This document shows positions 27,774-35,694 of a stretch of 64,000 nucleotides of DNA, in pieces. Origin of the DNA: an uncultured Alistipes sp. (lineage in GTDB: Bacteria > Bacteroidota > Bacteroidia > Bacteroidales > Rikenellaceae). A model generated the notes under the pieces. That model had not been told where the DNA came from and searched no databases. It worked only from the letters and a program-made list of their open reading frames with translations. The translations under genes were made by a program, and so were the position numbers. The stretch lies in the NCBI GenBank assembly GCA_949283205.1, contig CASDSD010000003.1:39091-103090 (forward strand). The letters run 5' to 3'. Numbering within the stretch: position 1 is the stretch's first letter; every line of letters starts with the position of its first letter.

Positions 27774-29618
27774 TTAAAGTAATGATACGAATTTTTCCTT
27801 CAGCTCGGCAACCGTGAAGGGTTGTCCCTCGCACTTGTTGTACTGCTCGAACTCGAACTCCCGGAAGTTCTGGCGCAGGTACGATGCCATCTGACCCTCG
27901 TTGAGCTCGCATACGACGATGCGCTTGTGGCCCGCCAGCAGCTCGCGCATGCCCTTGGGCAGCGGGAAGATGTAGTTCATGTGCAGATGGGCGATGCTCC
28001 TGCCCTCGGCCTTGAGGTCGTCTACGGCCGTCTGCAGGTGTCCGCGCGTGCCGCCCCAGCCCACGACGAGCAGGTCGGCATCCGCCGCGCCGTCCAGTTC
28101 GGGTGTCGGCAGATCGTCCGCCACACGTGCTACCTTGGCCGCACGTGAGAGTACCATCTCCTGGTGGTTTGCCGGGTCGTATGATATGGATCCCTTCAAG
28201 TGGTCTTTCTCCAAACCTCCGATGCGGTGCTCGAGACCCTTCTTTCCGGGGAATGCCCAGCCGCGAACCATCCTTTCGTCACGCCTGTAGGGCATGAACT
28301 CTCCCTCTTCGGGCGCCTTGTCGACGATGGGAGGGTTGATTGCGGGGTAATCCTGCATCGAGGGTATGCGCCACGGCTCCGAGCCGTTGGCGATGAATCC
28401 GTCTGTGAGCAGTATGACGGGAGTCATGTGCTCGAGGGCTATCTTACCCGCCATGAAGGCGTAGTGGAAGCAGTCGCTGGGCGACGATGCCGCGATGACG
28501 ACCACGGGACACTCGCCGTTGCGGCCGTAGAGAGCCTGCATCAGGTCGCTCTGCTCGGTCTTGGTCGGCAGTCCCGTCGAGGGGCCGCCGCGCTGCACGT
28601 CGACGATGACCAGAGGCAGCTCGCCCATCACGGCAAGACCCATGGCCTCGCTCTTGAGCGAGAGACCCGGACCCGACGTGGTGGTGACGGCGAAGTTGCC
28701 GGCATAGGCGGCGCCGATGGCGGTACAGATGCCCGCGATCTCATCCTCGGCCTGCACGGTCTTCACGCCGAGGTCCTTGCGCTTGGCCAGTTCCTCGAGT
28801 ATGACCGTGGCGGGGGTGATGGGGTACGATCCGCAGAAGAGCGGCAGGCCGGCCTTCTCGGCGGCGGCGCAGAAGCCCCATGCCGTGGCGACGTTGCCGT
28901 TGATGGAGCGGTATGTGCCCTTCTCGAGGTGTGCCGGAGCAACCTCGTACGTATTTGCGAACTGGTGCGTGTTTGCCGCGTAGTTGTATCCCGCATCTAT
29001 GGCGCGCTTGTTGGCCTCGGCTATGGCGGGGTTCTTCTTGGCGAACTTGGCATCGAGATAACGCTTTGCGTAATCCTCCGAACGGTTGTACATGTAGAAG
29101 CATATGCCCAGCGCGAACATGTTCTTGCACTTGACGACCGTCTTGTTGTCGAGCCCCATGTCGGCCATTGCGGCGCGGGTCATGGAGGTGATGTCGGGGA
29201 TGATGACGTTGTAGTCCTGCAGTCCGAGTTCGGTGATGGGGTCGAGCGTGGCATAGCCCGCCTTCTTGATATGTTCCTCTGTGATGGAGTCGCCGTCGAT
29301 GATCACCGTGGCGTCCTTCTTGAGCCATTTGCGGTTTGCCTTGAGTGCCGCGGGGTTCATCGCCACCAGCACGTCGCAGTAGTCGCCCGGGTTGGTCACC
29401 TTGCCCGAGCCGAAGTGTACCTGGAATCCCGAAACGCCGGCGACGGTGCCCTGCGGGGCGCGTATCTCGGCCGGGAAGTCGGGGAATGTCGATATGCCGT
29501 TGCCCAATAGCGCCGACGTATTGGAAAAGAGCGTTCCTGTGAGCTGCATTCCGTCGCCCGAGTCGCCCGAAAAGCGTATCACGACATCCTTCAGCTTTTT
29601 TGTGTTGAGATTATTCAT
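27774..29618 (-). CDS. korA: 2-oxoacid:ferredoxin oxidoreductase, alpha subunit (gamma-alpha fused)
   Basis: 614 residues, the long form with gamma domain first (VIRFSGDSGDGMQLTG, FPAEIRAPQGTVAGVSGFQ) and alpha domain from about residue 200 (NVATAWGFCAAAEKAGL, PITPAT, QAEDEIAGICTAIGAAYAG, TTTSGPGLSLKSEAMGLA, TGLPTKTEQSDL). Pairs with KorB to form the TPP enzyme. Likely central to the reductive branch that Bacteroidales use with succinate metabolism (inference). A promoter-like element lies 47 bases upstream. Confidence 0.9.
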   Translation of the reverse strand: MNNLNTKKLKDVVIRFSGDSGDGMQLTGTLFSNTSALLGNGISTFPDFPAEIRAPQGTVAGVSGFQVHFGSGKVTNPGDYCDVLVAMNPAALKANRKWLKKDATVIIDGDSITEEHIKKAGYATLDPITELGLQDYNVIIPDITSMTRAAMADMGLDNKTVVKCKNMFALGICFYMYNRSEDYAKRYLDAKFAKKNPAIAEANKRAIDAGYNYAANTHQFANTYEVAPAHLEKGTYRSINGNVATAWGFCAAAEKAGLPLFCGSYPITPATVILEELAKRKDLGVKTVQAEDEIAGICTAIGAAYAGNFAVTTTSGPGLSLKSEAMGLAVMGELPLVIVDVQRGGPSTGLPTKTEQSDLMQALYGRNGECPVVVIAASSPSDCFHYAFMAGKIALEHMTPVILLTDGFIANGSEPWRIPSMQDYPAINPPIVDKAPEEGEFMPYRRDERMVRGWAFPGKKGLEHRIGGLEKDHLKGSISYDPANHQEMVLSRAAKVARVADDLPTPELDGAADADLLVVGWGGTRGHLQTAVDDLKAEGRSIAHLHMNYIFPLPKGMRELLAGHKRIVVCELNEGQMASYLRQNFREFEFEQYNKCEGQPFTVAELKEKFVSLL

Positions 29619-29664
29619 GTTCGGGAAGATTACGAATCGTAAATAAAAAATTTTAAGTTCTCGA

Positions 29665-29672
29665 CAAAGATA
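29665..29672 (-). promoter_or_regulatory. -7 element of korA-korB
   Basis: TATCTTTG on the minus strand, 47 bases before the korA ATG; no recognisable -33 motif. Confidence 0.45.
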
Positions 29673-29704
29673 GCTCTTTATCGAATACGTTATTCCTTGC
29701 GGGG

Positions 29705-30631
29705 CTATAATTTTTCGTTTTCGGGCTTTCGGCGCTCCTCTGCGCGTGGCGGGCGCTGTGCCATCGACACCCCGAAAATTATAAGCACCGTTCCGGCGAG
29801 GGCCAGCGGCGTGATCCTCTCGCCGAGGACGAAGTGGGCCGTTATCATGGCTACTATGGGGTTAATATACAGATAATTCGTAGCCCGGATGGCTCCGAGG
29901 CGGCGGATCACCATGTTCCATGTCCAGTAGCATATGAGAGAGGCCGCGATTCCCAAATATAAGAGGTTTCCCGCAACCGTCGGGCGCAGGAGCGTCTGCA
30001 GCGTGAGGTGTTCGGGCCGGAAAATGAAGTAGGGCAACAGGGTTATTATGCCGTAGAAGAAGATCTTGCGTGTGATCATCGTGGGCGGGTAGCGTTTCTC
30101 GAGGCGCAGCACCAGAATACTGTAAGCGACCCACGTTACGGCGGCGCCGAGCGTGAGCAGGTCGCCGCGGGGGTTGAGCTTGAGCAGGAACTGTCCGTTG
30201 AAGACCACGAGGGCGACGCCTGCGAGCGAGACGAGCGAGCAGAGGTAGATGCGGCGTCCGGCGCTCTCCTGCCGCACGATGCGGTGTACGGCGAGCGTGG
30301 TGAGCAGGGGTGTGGCGGCGATGATGATGGCCACGTTCGATGCCTGCGTATAGAGCAGGGCGGTGTTCTCGAGCAGGAAGTAGAGCGAGCCGCCCGTGAT
30401 GCCGAGCAGCGCCATCTGCGCCTCGTCGCGCCAGTTGTCGGCGAAGATGCGGCCGCGCACGAAGGGCAGCATGCAGACGTACGCCAGTGCGAAGCGCAGC
30501 GTCATGATCGCTGCGGGCGAGAGTCCCTCCCCGAGCAGCAGTTTCGAGCTGATGAAGGTGGTGCCCCAGATCGCCGAGGTGACGGCGGCCGTGATGTGGT
30601 AAGGGATGTTGCTCCCGGACTCGGCTTTCAT
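29705..30631 (-). CDS. EamA/DMT-family transporter
   Basis: 308 residues with ten hydrophobic spans in two EamA halves (SAIWGTTFISSKLLL near the start; YLGIAASLICYWTWN and LYINPIVAMITAHFVLGE in the second half). Inner-membrane metabolite exporter; substrate unknown. Its ATG overlaps the stop of the S24 repressor (ATGA), so it is translated from the repressor mRNA, an unusual link between a phage-type regulator and a transporter. Confidence 0.88.
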   Translation of the reverse strand: MKAESGSNIPYHITAAVTSAIWGTTFISSKLLLGEGLSPAAIMTLRFALAYVCMLPFVRGRIFADNWRDEAQMALLGITGGSLYFLLENTALLYTQASNVAIIIAATPLLTTLAVHRIVRQESAGRRIYLCSLVSLAGVALVVFNGQFLLKLNPRGDLLTLGAAVTWVAYSILVLRLEKRYPPTMITRKIFFYGIITLLPYFIFRPEHLTLQTLLRPTVAGNLLYLGIAASLICYWTWNMVIRRLGAIRATNYLYINPIVAMITAHFVLGERITPLALAGTVLIIFGVSMAQRPPRAEERRKPENEKL

Positions 30632-31299
30632 CGTATCGAGTTCATGCGTATGCTCGCCTTGACGAGGGCGATGGCGCGTATTCGTGAGACCTCGATCTCC
30701 TTGTCGGCGTGATGGGGGTTCTGGCTCACGAGTTTTACGTAGCCCTCGCGGTCGGAGCGCTGGATATATTTCACGGTGATGTACTCCTCGCCGTCGAGGT
30801 CTATCGAGAGCAGGTACATGTCGCCCCAGAATATGTCGTCGATGTTCTGCAGCTGCTTGTATAGGACTATGTCGCCGCTCTTGAGCAGCGGATACATCGA
30901 GTCGCCAACTATGTATATCGCCCCGTCGCATTTGGGCAGGTTGGGGATGTGTATGTAGTTTACGGGCTTGTTCGACGCCTGGTCGGTGAAGAGGGGCACC
31001 AGGCCTGCCGTACCCTCGATCGAGTAGAGGGGCACGCTCTGCATGGGCAGCGAATTGTCGCTGCGCAGGCGGAACGCCGTATAGGCCGGTTCGGCGTTGA
31101 ACATCTCGCCCTTGCCGGTGTCGAGCCACTCGGGATTCACGTTCAATTCCTGAACCAGTATGTTCTTGTTGCGCATCGAGAGGCCGCACTTCCCCGTCTC
31201 GATCATCGAGAGCGCCGCCTTGCCTATGCCAAGATGTTGAGCCAATTGCTCTTGAGTCATCTTCAGCTCCTTGCGTATAAGTTTTACCCTGCTTTCCAT
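30628..31299 (-). CDS. Phage-type repressor: XRE HTH with S24 peptidase domain
   Basis: 223 residues. HTH at about 3-58 (LIRKELKMTQEQLAQHLGIGKAALSMIE), then a LexA/CI-type self-cleaving S24 domain (YIVGDSMYPLLKSGD holds the Ser; EYITVKYIQRSD the Lys). Typical of prophage repressors released by DNA damage and RecA. Divergent from the 97-residue protein and terminase; a canonical promoter at 31412-31382 drives it. The downstream EamA gene overlaps it by 4 bases. Confidence 0.9.
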   Translation of the reverse strand: MESRVKLIRKELKMTQEQLAQHLGIGKAALSMIETGKCGLSMRNKNILVQELNVNPEWLDTGKGEMFNAEPAYTAFRLRSDNSLPMQSVPLYSIEGTAGLVPLFTDQASNKPVNYIHIPNLPKCDGAIYIVGDSMYPLLKSGDIVLYKQLQNIDDIFWGDMYLLSIDLDGEEYITVKYIQRSDREGYVKLVSQNPHHADKEIEVSRIRAIALVKASIRMNSIR

Positions 31300-31353
31300 G
31301 ATTTTTCTATCGGAAAATATTATATCAAAAATTTAACTATTGGCGAATCAAAG

Positions 31354-31366
31354 TTCAGTAATTGAA
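31354..31366. promoter_or_regulatory. Possible repressor operator
   Basis: Palindrome TTCAGTAATTGAA between the divergent genes, with related half-sites AAGTTCA (31351-31357) and its inverted copy TGAACTT (31421-31427). The sites flank and overlap both promoters, as for a CI-type operator; binding is an inference. Confidence 0.4.
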
Positions 31367-31368
31367 TG

Positions 31369-31376
31369 TATATTTG
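31369..31376 (+). promoter_or_regulatory. -7 element towards the terminase operon
   Basis: TATATTTG on the plus strand, about 72 bases before the ATG at 31448. It lies right beside the minus-strand promoter, so polymerase binding at the two sites should exclude each other. Confidence 0.45.
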
Positions 31377-31381
31377 TGTTG

Positions 31382-31412
31382 CAAAGTTAAGCATTCTGAT
31401 TTTAATCACAAA
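31382..31412 (-). promoter_or_regulatory. Promoter of the S24 repressor
   Basis: Minus strand TTTG (31412-31409), 19-base spacer, TAACTTTG (31389-31382), giving an expected start near 31375 and a leader of about 75 bases. Confidence 0.7.
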
Positions 31413-31447
31413 CGATTGGTTGAACTTTTTAATACGTTTTTACCGTT

Positions 31448-31741
31448 ATGTATTTGATTTCCTCTGAACTTTACGACCTGGCGGCCGAACTTCTCGCGGA
31501 TCGGATCGACCGTTCGGAATACTTCTCCGGATCGGTCGAGTTCGAGTACGGCGACGTGGAGTGCCGCCTCACCGCCTCGCTGATAATCTACAGCAGGCCG
31601 GAGCGACTGCCCGAAGGGGTGCGCGACACGATATTCGACGTGGTTCCCGTGTGGTGGGAGTTCCACACCTCGGTGGATGGCTGTGAGATGTTGAACGACT
31701 TTTCATTCTCGGAGATACGCGACCGTATCGTATGTCTATGA
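31448..31741 (+). CDS. Small hypothetical protein upstream of terminase
   Basis: 97 residues, acidic, mixed alpha/beta: MYLISSELYDLAAELLADRI, then a beta-like stretch FEYGDVECRLTASLII and VPVWWEFHTSVDG. No known motif. Its stop overlaps a terminase ATG (ATGA), so the two are coupled. The position would suit a small terminase subunit, but it lacks an obvious HTH, so the function is open. Confidence 0.7.
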   Translation: MYLISSELYDLAAELLADRIDRSEYFSGSVEFEYGDVECRLTASLIIYSRPERLPEGVRDTIFDVVPVWWEFHTSVDGCEMLNDFSFSEIRDRIVCL

Positions 31742-33204
31742 CCGGTGGAGATATTGCGGTGCGGTGCGAGGCGGCGGCCGTGACGCATCCCTGTCGAGCG
31801 GTGCCGTTTGCCGACTTTGCCGTTGCGGTCTATCCGTTTCTTGAGCTGCAGCCCTTTCACGAGGTATATTACCGCCTGCTGGAGATGTTCGCCGCCGGGC
31901 GCGTGCGGCGGCTGATAGTGTCGATGCCGCCGCAGCACGGCAAGAGCGTCGGAGCCTCGACCCTGCTGCCGGCATACATGTTGGGCCTCGATCCCGATGC
32001 GAAGATTGCCGTGGCATCCTACTCGGCGGCGCTGGCGTCGAAATTCAACCGCCGCGTGCAGCGCATAATCGAATCCGAAGAGTACGGGGCGATATTCCCC
32101 GATACGCGTATCAAGAGCGGCGGCAAACCGTCGGGATATCTGCGCACGTCGGACGAGGTGGAGATCATCGGCCGCGACGGAGGGCTCTTGTCGGTGGGGC
32201 GCGAGGGTTCGCTCACGGGCAACCGTGTGGACTGTTTTATTCTGGACGACCTCTACAAGGATGCCATGGAGGCCAATTCGCCCCTCGTGCGCGAAAACTG
32301 CTGGGAGTGGTACACCTCCGTGGTGCGCACGCGCATGCATAATGCCTCGAGCGAACTGATCGTCTTCACGCGCTGGCATGACGAGGACCTGATCGGCGAG
32401 TTGCGGCGGCGCGAGCGGTGTGTCGACCTGCGCGAGTGGTCGGACGTGGACCGGGTGGTTGACGGCGAGTGGCTGTGCCTCAATTTCGAGGCTCTGAAGA
32501 GTTCTCCGGCATGCGGCATCGATCCGCGAGGTGCGGGTGAGGCGCTGTGGCCCGAGCGGCAGAGCGCCTCGCTGCTCGAGTCGAAGCGGCGGCTCGATCC
32601 CCTGCGCTTCGAGTGCATGTACCAGGGCCATCCGTCGCCGCGCGGCGGGTTGCTCTACGGCGACGGCTTCATCGAGTACGACACCCTGCCGTCGGAGATC
32701 GTGCGGCGCGCCGGATATACCGATACGGCCGACACGGGCGACGACTATCTCTGTTCGGTGGCCTATGCCGTCGATGCCGACGGGCTGATCTACCTGCTCG
32801 ATGCGGTCTATTCGCGTGAGCCGATGGAGGTGACCGAGACCCTTGTGGCCGATATGGCGGAGCGTACGCCGATAGCGTCGATGCTGGTCGAGAGCAACAA
32901 CGGCGGCCGCGGCTTTGCGCGTGCGCTGCAGCGGCTGCTGCCGCGCGTCCGCGTCGAGTGGTTCCACCAGAGCGGGAACAAGGAGGCGCGCATATTGTCC
33001 TATTCGGCGACGGTGCTGCACGCCATGCGCTTCCCGCGTGGGTGGGCGCAGCGGTGGCCCGAGATGTATGCGCATCTTTCATCCTATTCGCGCATCTTCC
33101 GCACGAACCGCTGGCATGACGCGCCGGACGTGCTTACCGGGATAATCGAACGCGAGGCCCCCGAGGGACAGCGGACGAAGATCCGCAATGTCGGATTCCT
33201 TTAG
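31738..33204 (+). CDS. Phage terminase large subunit (TerL)
   Basis: 488 residues from the ATG coupled to the preceding stop (an ATG at 31732 would add two). ATPase half: Walker A SMPPQHGKSVG at about 62-71 and Walker B CFILDDLY around 165, then the coupling region IVFTRWHDEDL. C-terminal RuvC-like nuclease half: YTDTADTGDDYLCSVAY, the second acidic region LLDAVYSREP, and LVESNNGGRGF. All key acidic residues appear present, so it looks intact. No portal, protease, capsid or tail genes are nearby. Confidence 0.88.
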   Translation: MTGGDIAVRCEAAAVTHPCRAVPFADFAVAVYPFLELQPFHEVYYRLLEMFAAGRVRRLIVSMPPQHGKSVGASTLLPAYMLGLDPDAKIAVASYSAALASKFNRRVQRIIESEEYGAIFPDTRIKSGGKPSGYLRTSDEVEIIGRDGGLLSVGREGSLTGNRVDCFILDDLYKDAMEANSPLVRENCWEWYTSVVRTRMHNASSELIVFTRWHDEDLIGELRRRERCVDLREWSDVDRVVDGEWLCLNFEALKSSPACGIDPRGAGEALWPERQSASLLESKRRLDPLRFECMYQGHPSPRGGLLYGDGFIEYDTLPSEIVRRAGYTDTADTGDDYLCSVAYAVDADGLIYLLDAVYSREPMEVTETLVADMAERTPIASMLVESNNGGRGFARALQRLLPRVRVEWFHQSGNKEARILSYSATVLHAMRFPRGWAQRWPEMYAHLSSYSRIFRTNRWHDAPDVLTGIIEREAPEGQRTKIRNVGFL

Positions 33205-33230
33205 GCCGCCCCGTGCGCACTGGAACGATG

Positions 33231-33264
33231 CGGGCCGCATACCCTATCCGGAGTATGCGGCCCG
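33231..33264. terminator. Perfect hairpin between terL and the flavoprotein gene
   Basis: 12-bp perfect stem (CGGGCCGCATAC / GTATGCGGCCCG) with a 10-base loop, between convergent genes. Poor T-runs on both sides; likely serves both directions. Confidence 0.5.
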
Positions 33265-33283
33265 TGTGGTTTGAGTCGCGGCG

Positions 33284-34363
33284 CTATCGCAGCGATGCGA
33301 CCTTGCGGTCGAACTCCTGTTTCAGGGATGCGATGAGCTCGCGTACGCTGACGATCCTGTCCGAACGCCATGCGTTTGCGCCGCAGAAGGCGTAGCCATT
33401 CTCGAGCTTGCCGCGGAAGGCGTTGTAGAGCGCCATCATGATGCAGTAGGGCGAATGGGTCACGTCGCAGGTCTTGATGCAGTTGAAGGGGCAGTTTTTT
33501 GGCCGTTTGAGACCCTCCTTCACCTTCTCGAGAAAAGTGTTGTGTATGGCGCGGCCCGGCATCCCGACGGGACTCTGGATGATCTCTATGTCCTCCTTGC
33601 GGGCATCTATGTAGCTCTGCTTGAATTCTGCCGAGGCGTCGCACTCCTTCGTCGTGACGAAGCGCGTGCCCATCTGCACGCCGTCGGCCCCAAGAGCCGT
33701 GATGTCGTATATGTCCTCTCCCGTATATATTCCGCCGCCGGCGATGACGGGGATGTGCTTGCCCGTGCGCTGTTCCGTTTCACGCGCCTCGGCCACGACC
33801 TCGGGCAGGATGTGTTCGAGCGTACAGTTGGCGTCGCCGAGCTGCTGCGCGCTGTATCCGAGGTGGCCGCCGGCCTTCGGGCCCTCGACGACCACGGCGT
33901 CGGGAACATACCCGTACTCCTCTATCCAGCGGCGGCAGAGCACCTTCAGGGCGCGTGCCGACGATACTATCGGGGCGAGTTTGGTCGTTGAGTCGCTCTT
34001 CAGAAACGACGGGAGCGTCAGCGGCAGCCCCGCCCCCGAGAAGATGATGTCGGCCTTGCGGGCGATGGCCGTGCGCACCATGTCGGCGAAGTTGGACATG
34101 GCCACCATGACATTCACGCCTATGATGCCTTTTGTCAGACTGCGCGCCTTGGCCAGCTCCTCGCCGAGGCCGTAGATGCTCGCCTCGTCGTAGTCGTGCG
34201 AGTAGTCGCGGTATATCACGCCGAGGCCGGCCGATGATATTACGCCCACGCCGCCCTCGTTCGCCACGGCCGAGGCCAGGCCCGAGAGCGATATGCCTAC
34301 ACCCATGCCGCCCTGCACGATGGGTACGGTGGCCGTGAGATCTCCTATTTTCAGTGGTTTCAT
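33284..34363 (-). CDS. Nitronate monooxygenase / FabK-like FMN enzyme
   Basis: 359 residues from MKPLKIGDLTATVPIVQGGM. FMN-binding NPD/FabK fold: GGMGVGISLSGLASAVANEGG, IGVNVMVAM, DAVVVEGPKAGGHLGY, IPVIAGGGIYTGEDI, and GADGVQMGTRFVTTKECDAS. A Cys-rich tail (CPFNCIKTCDVTHSPYC, then FCG) is typical of one branch of this family and could bind a cluster. Nitronate monooxygenase is the common annotation; an enoyl-ACP reductase or other reductase role is not excluded. The further-upstream in-frame start (34462) precedes the promoter element. Confidence 0.8.
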   Translation of the reverse strand: MKPLKIGDLTATVPIVQGGMGVGISLSGLASAVANEGGVGVISSAGLGVIYRDYSHDYDEASIYGLGEELAKARSLTKGIIGVNVMVAMSNFADMVRTAIARKADIIFSGAGLPLTLPSFLKSDSTTKLAPIVSSARALKVLCRRWIEEYGYVPDAVVVEGPKAGGHLGYSAQQLGDANCTLEHILPEVVAEARETEQRTGKHIPVIAGGGIYTGEDIYDITALGADGVQMGTRFVTTKECDASAEFKQSYIDARKEDIEIIQSPVGMPGRAIHNTFLEKVKEGLKRPKNCPFNCIKTCDVTHSPYCIMMALYNAFRGKLENGYAFCGANAWRSDRIVSVRELIASLKQEFDRKVASLR

Positions 34364-34401
34364 TTTCCGTTCGGGTTTGATCGTTGGGAAGTTTGTCGGT
34401 G

Positions 34402-34409
34402 CAAAGATA
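34402..34409 (-). promoter_or_regulatory. -7 element of the NMO-like gene
   Basis: TATCTTTG on the minus strand, about 38 bases upstream of the ATG; no clear -33 element. Confidence 0.45.
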
Positions 34410-34509
34410 TTGAAATATTCTAAATGGTAAATATTATGTCGTATATTTCTGTATACTGTCATCGCCCGTCATGCGTAACATCCTGAAACAAATCCGTTTG
34501 GCGGGGCGT

Positions 34510-34554
34510 ATGAAAAACGGCATCCCCGTCCGGATCGTAAGACCGGACGGGGAT
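34510..34554 (-). terminator. Terminator after tsaD
   Basis: 12-bp perfect stem ATCCCCGTCCGG / CCGGACGGGGAT (34522-34533 and 34543-34554), followed by GCCGTTTTTC on the minus strand. Confidence 0.8.
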
Positions 34555-34587
34555 CTGCGTTTGGGGTTCGCATATGTGTTGCGGGGG

Positions 34588-35616
34588 TCAGAGCATCTCC
34601 TCGATGCGTGCTGCGGGGGCCGTGTCGAGTCCCGATATCATGCCGTTGCAGTAGCGGTAGTATCCCGAGATGGCGATCATGGCGGCGTTGTCGGTGGTGA
34701 ACTTCAGCTCGGGGATGAAGGTGCGCCACCTGCGGCGGCGGCCCGCCTCGGCCACGGCGTTGCGCAGGCCCGAATTGGCCGAGACGCCTCCGCCGATGGC
34801 TATATCCTTTATGCCGAGTGTGTTTGCTGCCTTGATGAGCTTCTCGAGGAGGATGTCGATGATGGTATGCTGGAGCGAGGCGCAAAGGTCGGCCTTGTGC
34901 TTTTCGACAAAGTCGGGGTCGCGTTTCACCTCGTCGCGCAGGGTGTAGAGGAACGATGTCTTGAGCCCCGAGAACGAGAAGTCGAACTCTCCCTTGACGT
35001 GTGGGCGCGCGAAGGCGAAGGCGTTCGGATCGCCCTCCTTGGCCAATTTGTCGATCACGGGGCCGCCCGGGTAGGGTAGTCCCATCACTTTGGCACACTT
35101 ATCGAAGGCTTCGCCTGCGGCGTCGTCGATTGTGGTGCCTATGATCTGCATCTCGAGGGGCGAGTCCACGCGCACGATCTGGGTGTGTCCGCCGCTGACG
35201 AGCAGGCACAGGAACGGGAAGTCGGGGTGTGGCATCTCGCGGTCGGGCAGGTCGATGAAGTGCGAGAGGATATGCCCCTGCAGGTGGTTGACCTCCACGA
35301 GGGGTATGTTGCCCGCCACCGAGAGCCCCTTGGCGAATGAGGTGCCGACGAGCAGCGATCCCAGGAGTCCGGGTCCGCGGGTGAAGGCGATGGCATCGAG
35401 CTTGTCGACCGATATGCCGGCCTCCTTGAGGGCGGTATCCACTACGGGGATGATGTTCTGCTGGTGTGCCCGCGACGCGAGTTCGGGTATTACGCCTCCG
35501 TACTTGACGTGTACGGCCTGCGAGGCGATGACGTTCGACAACAGCGTGGTGTTGCGTATTACGGCAGCCGAGGTGTCGTCACAGGAAGACTCTATGCCGA
35601 GTATCGTGATGTCCAT
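34588..35616 (-). CDS. tsaD: TsaD, tRNA threonylcarbamoyladenosine transferase
   Basis: 342 residues of the Kae1/TsaD ASKHA family: ILGIESSCDDTSAAV, PELASRAHQQN, VEVNHLQGHILSHF with metal-binding His, LLVSGGHTQIV, GEAFDKCAKVMGLPYPGGP and IGGGVSANSGLRN. Transfers threonylcarbamoyl to A37 of ANN-decoding tRNAs with TsaB, TsaE and TsaC. Divergent from tamB; ends in a strong terminator. Confidence 0.97.
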   Translation of the reverse strand: MDITILGIESSCDDTSAAVIRNTTLLSNVIASQAVHVKYGGVIPELASRAHQQNIIPVVDTALKEAGISVDKLDAIAFTRGPGLLGSLLVGTSFAKGLSVAGNIPLVEVNHLQGHILSHFIDLPDREMPHPDFPFLCLLVSGGHTQIVRVDSPLEMQIIGTTIDDAAGEAFDKCAKVMGLPYPGGPVIDKLAKEGDPNAFAFARPHVKGEFDFSFSGLKTSFLYTLRDEVKRDPDFVEKHKADLCASLQHTIIDILLEKLIKAANTLGIKDIAIGGGVSANSGLRNAVAEAGRRRRWRTFIPELKFTTDNAAMIAISGYYRYCNGMISGLDTAPAARIEEML

Positions 35617-35656
35617 TTTTTCAGAGGTATATTGTTACGTTTTGACGGAAAATAGC

Positions 35657-35664
35657 TACATTTG
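35657..35664 (+). promoter_or_regulatory. -7 element of tamB
   Basis: TACATTTG, 31 bases before the tamB ATG; TTG at 35632-35634 is 22 bases upstream, so spacing is loose. Confidence 0.45.
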
Positions 35665-35694
35665 TAAGTTTTAAGCAGATTAAGCGGAACTGCG

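Noticed and set aside
31448-31741. Small terminase subunit
   Set aside because: The position fits, but no HTH or other small-terminase feature is visible, so left as hypothetical.
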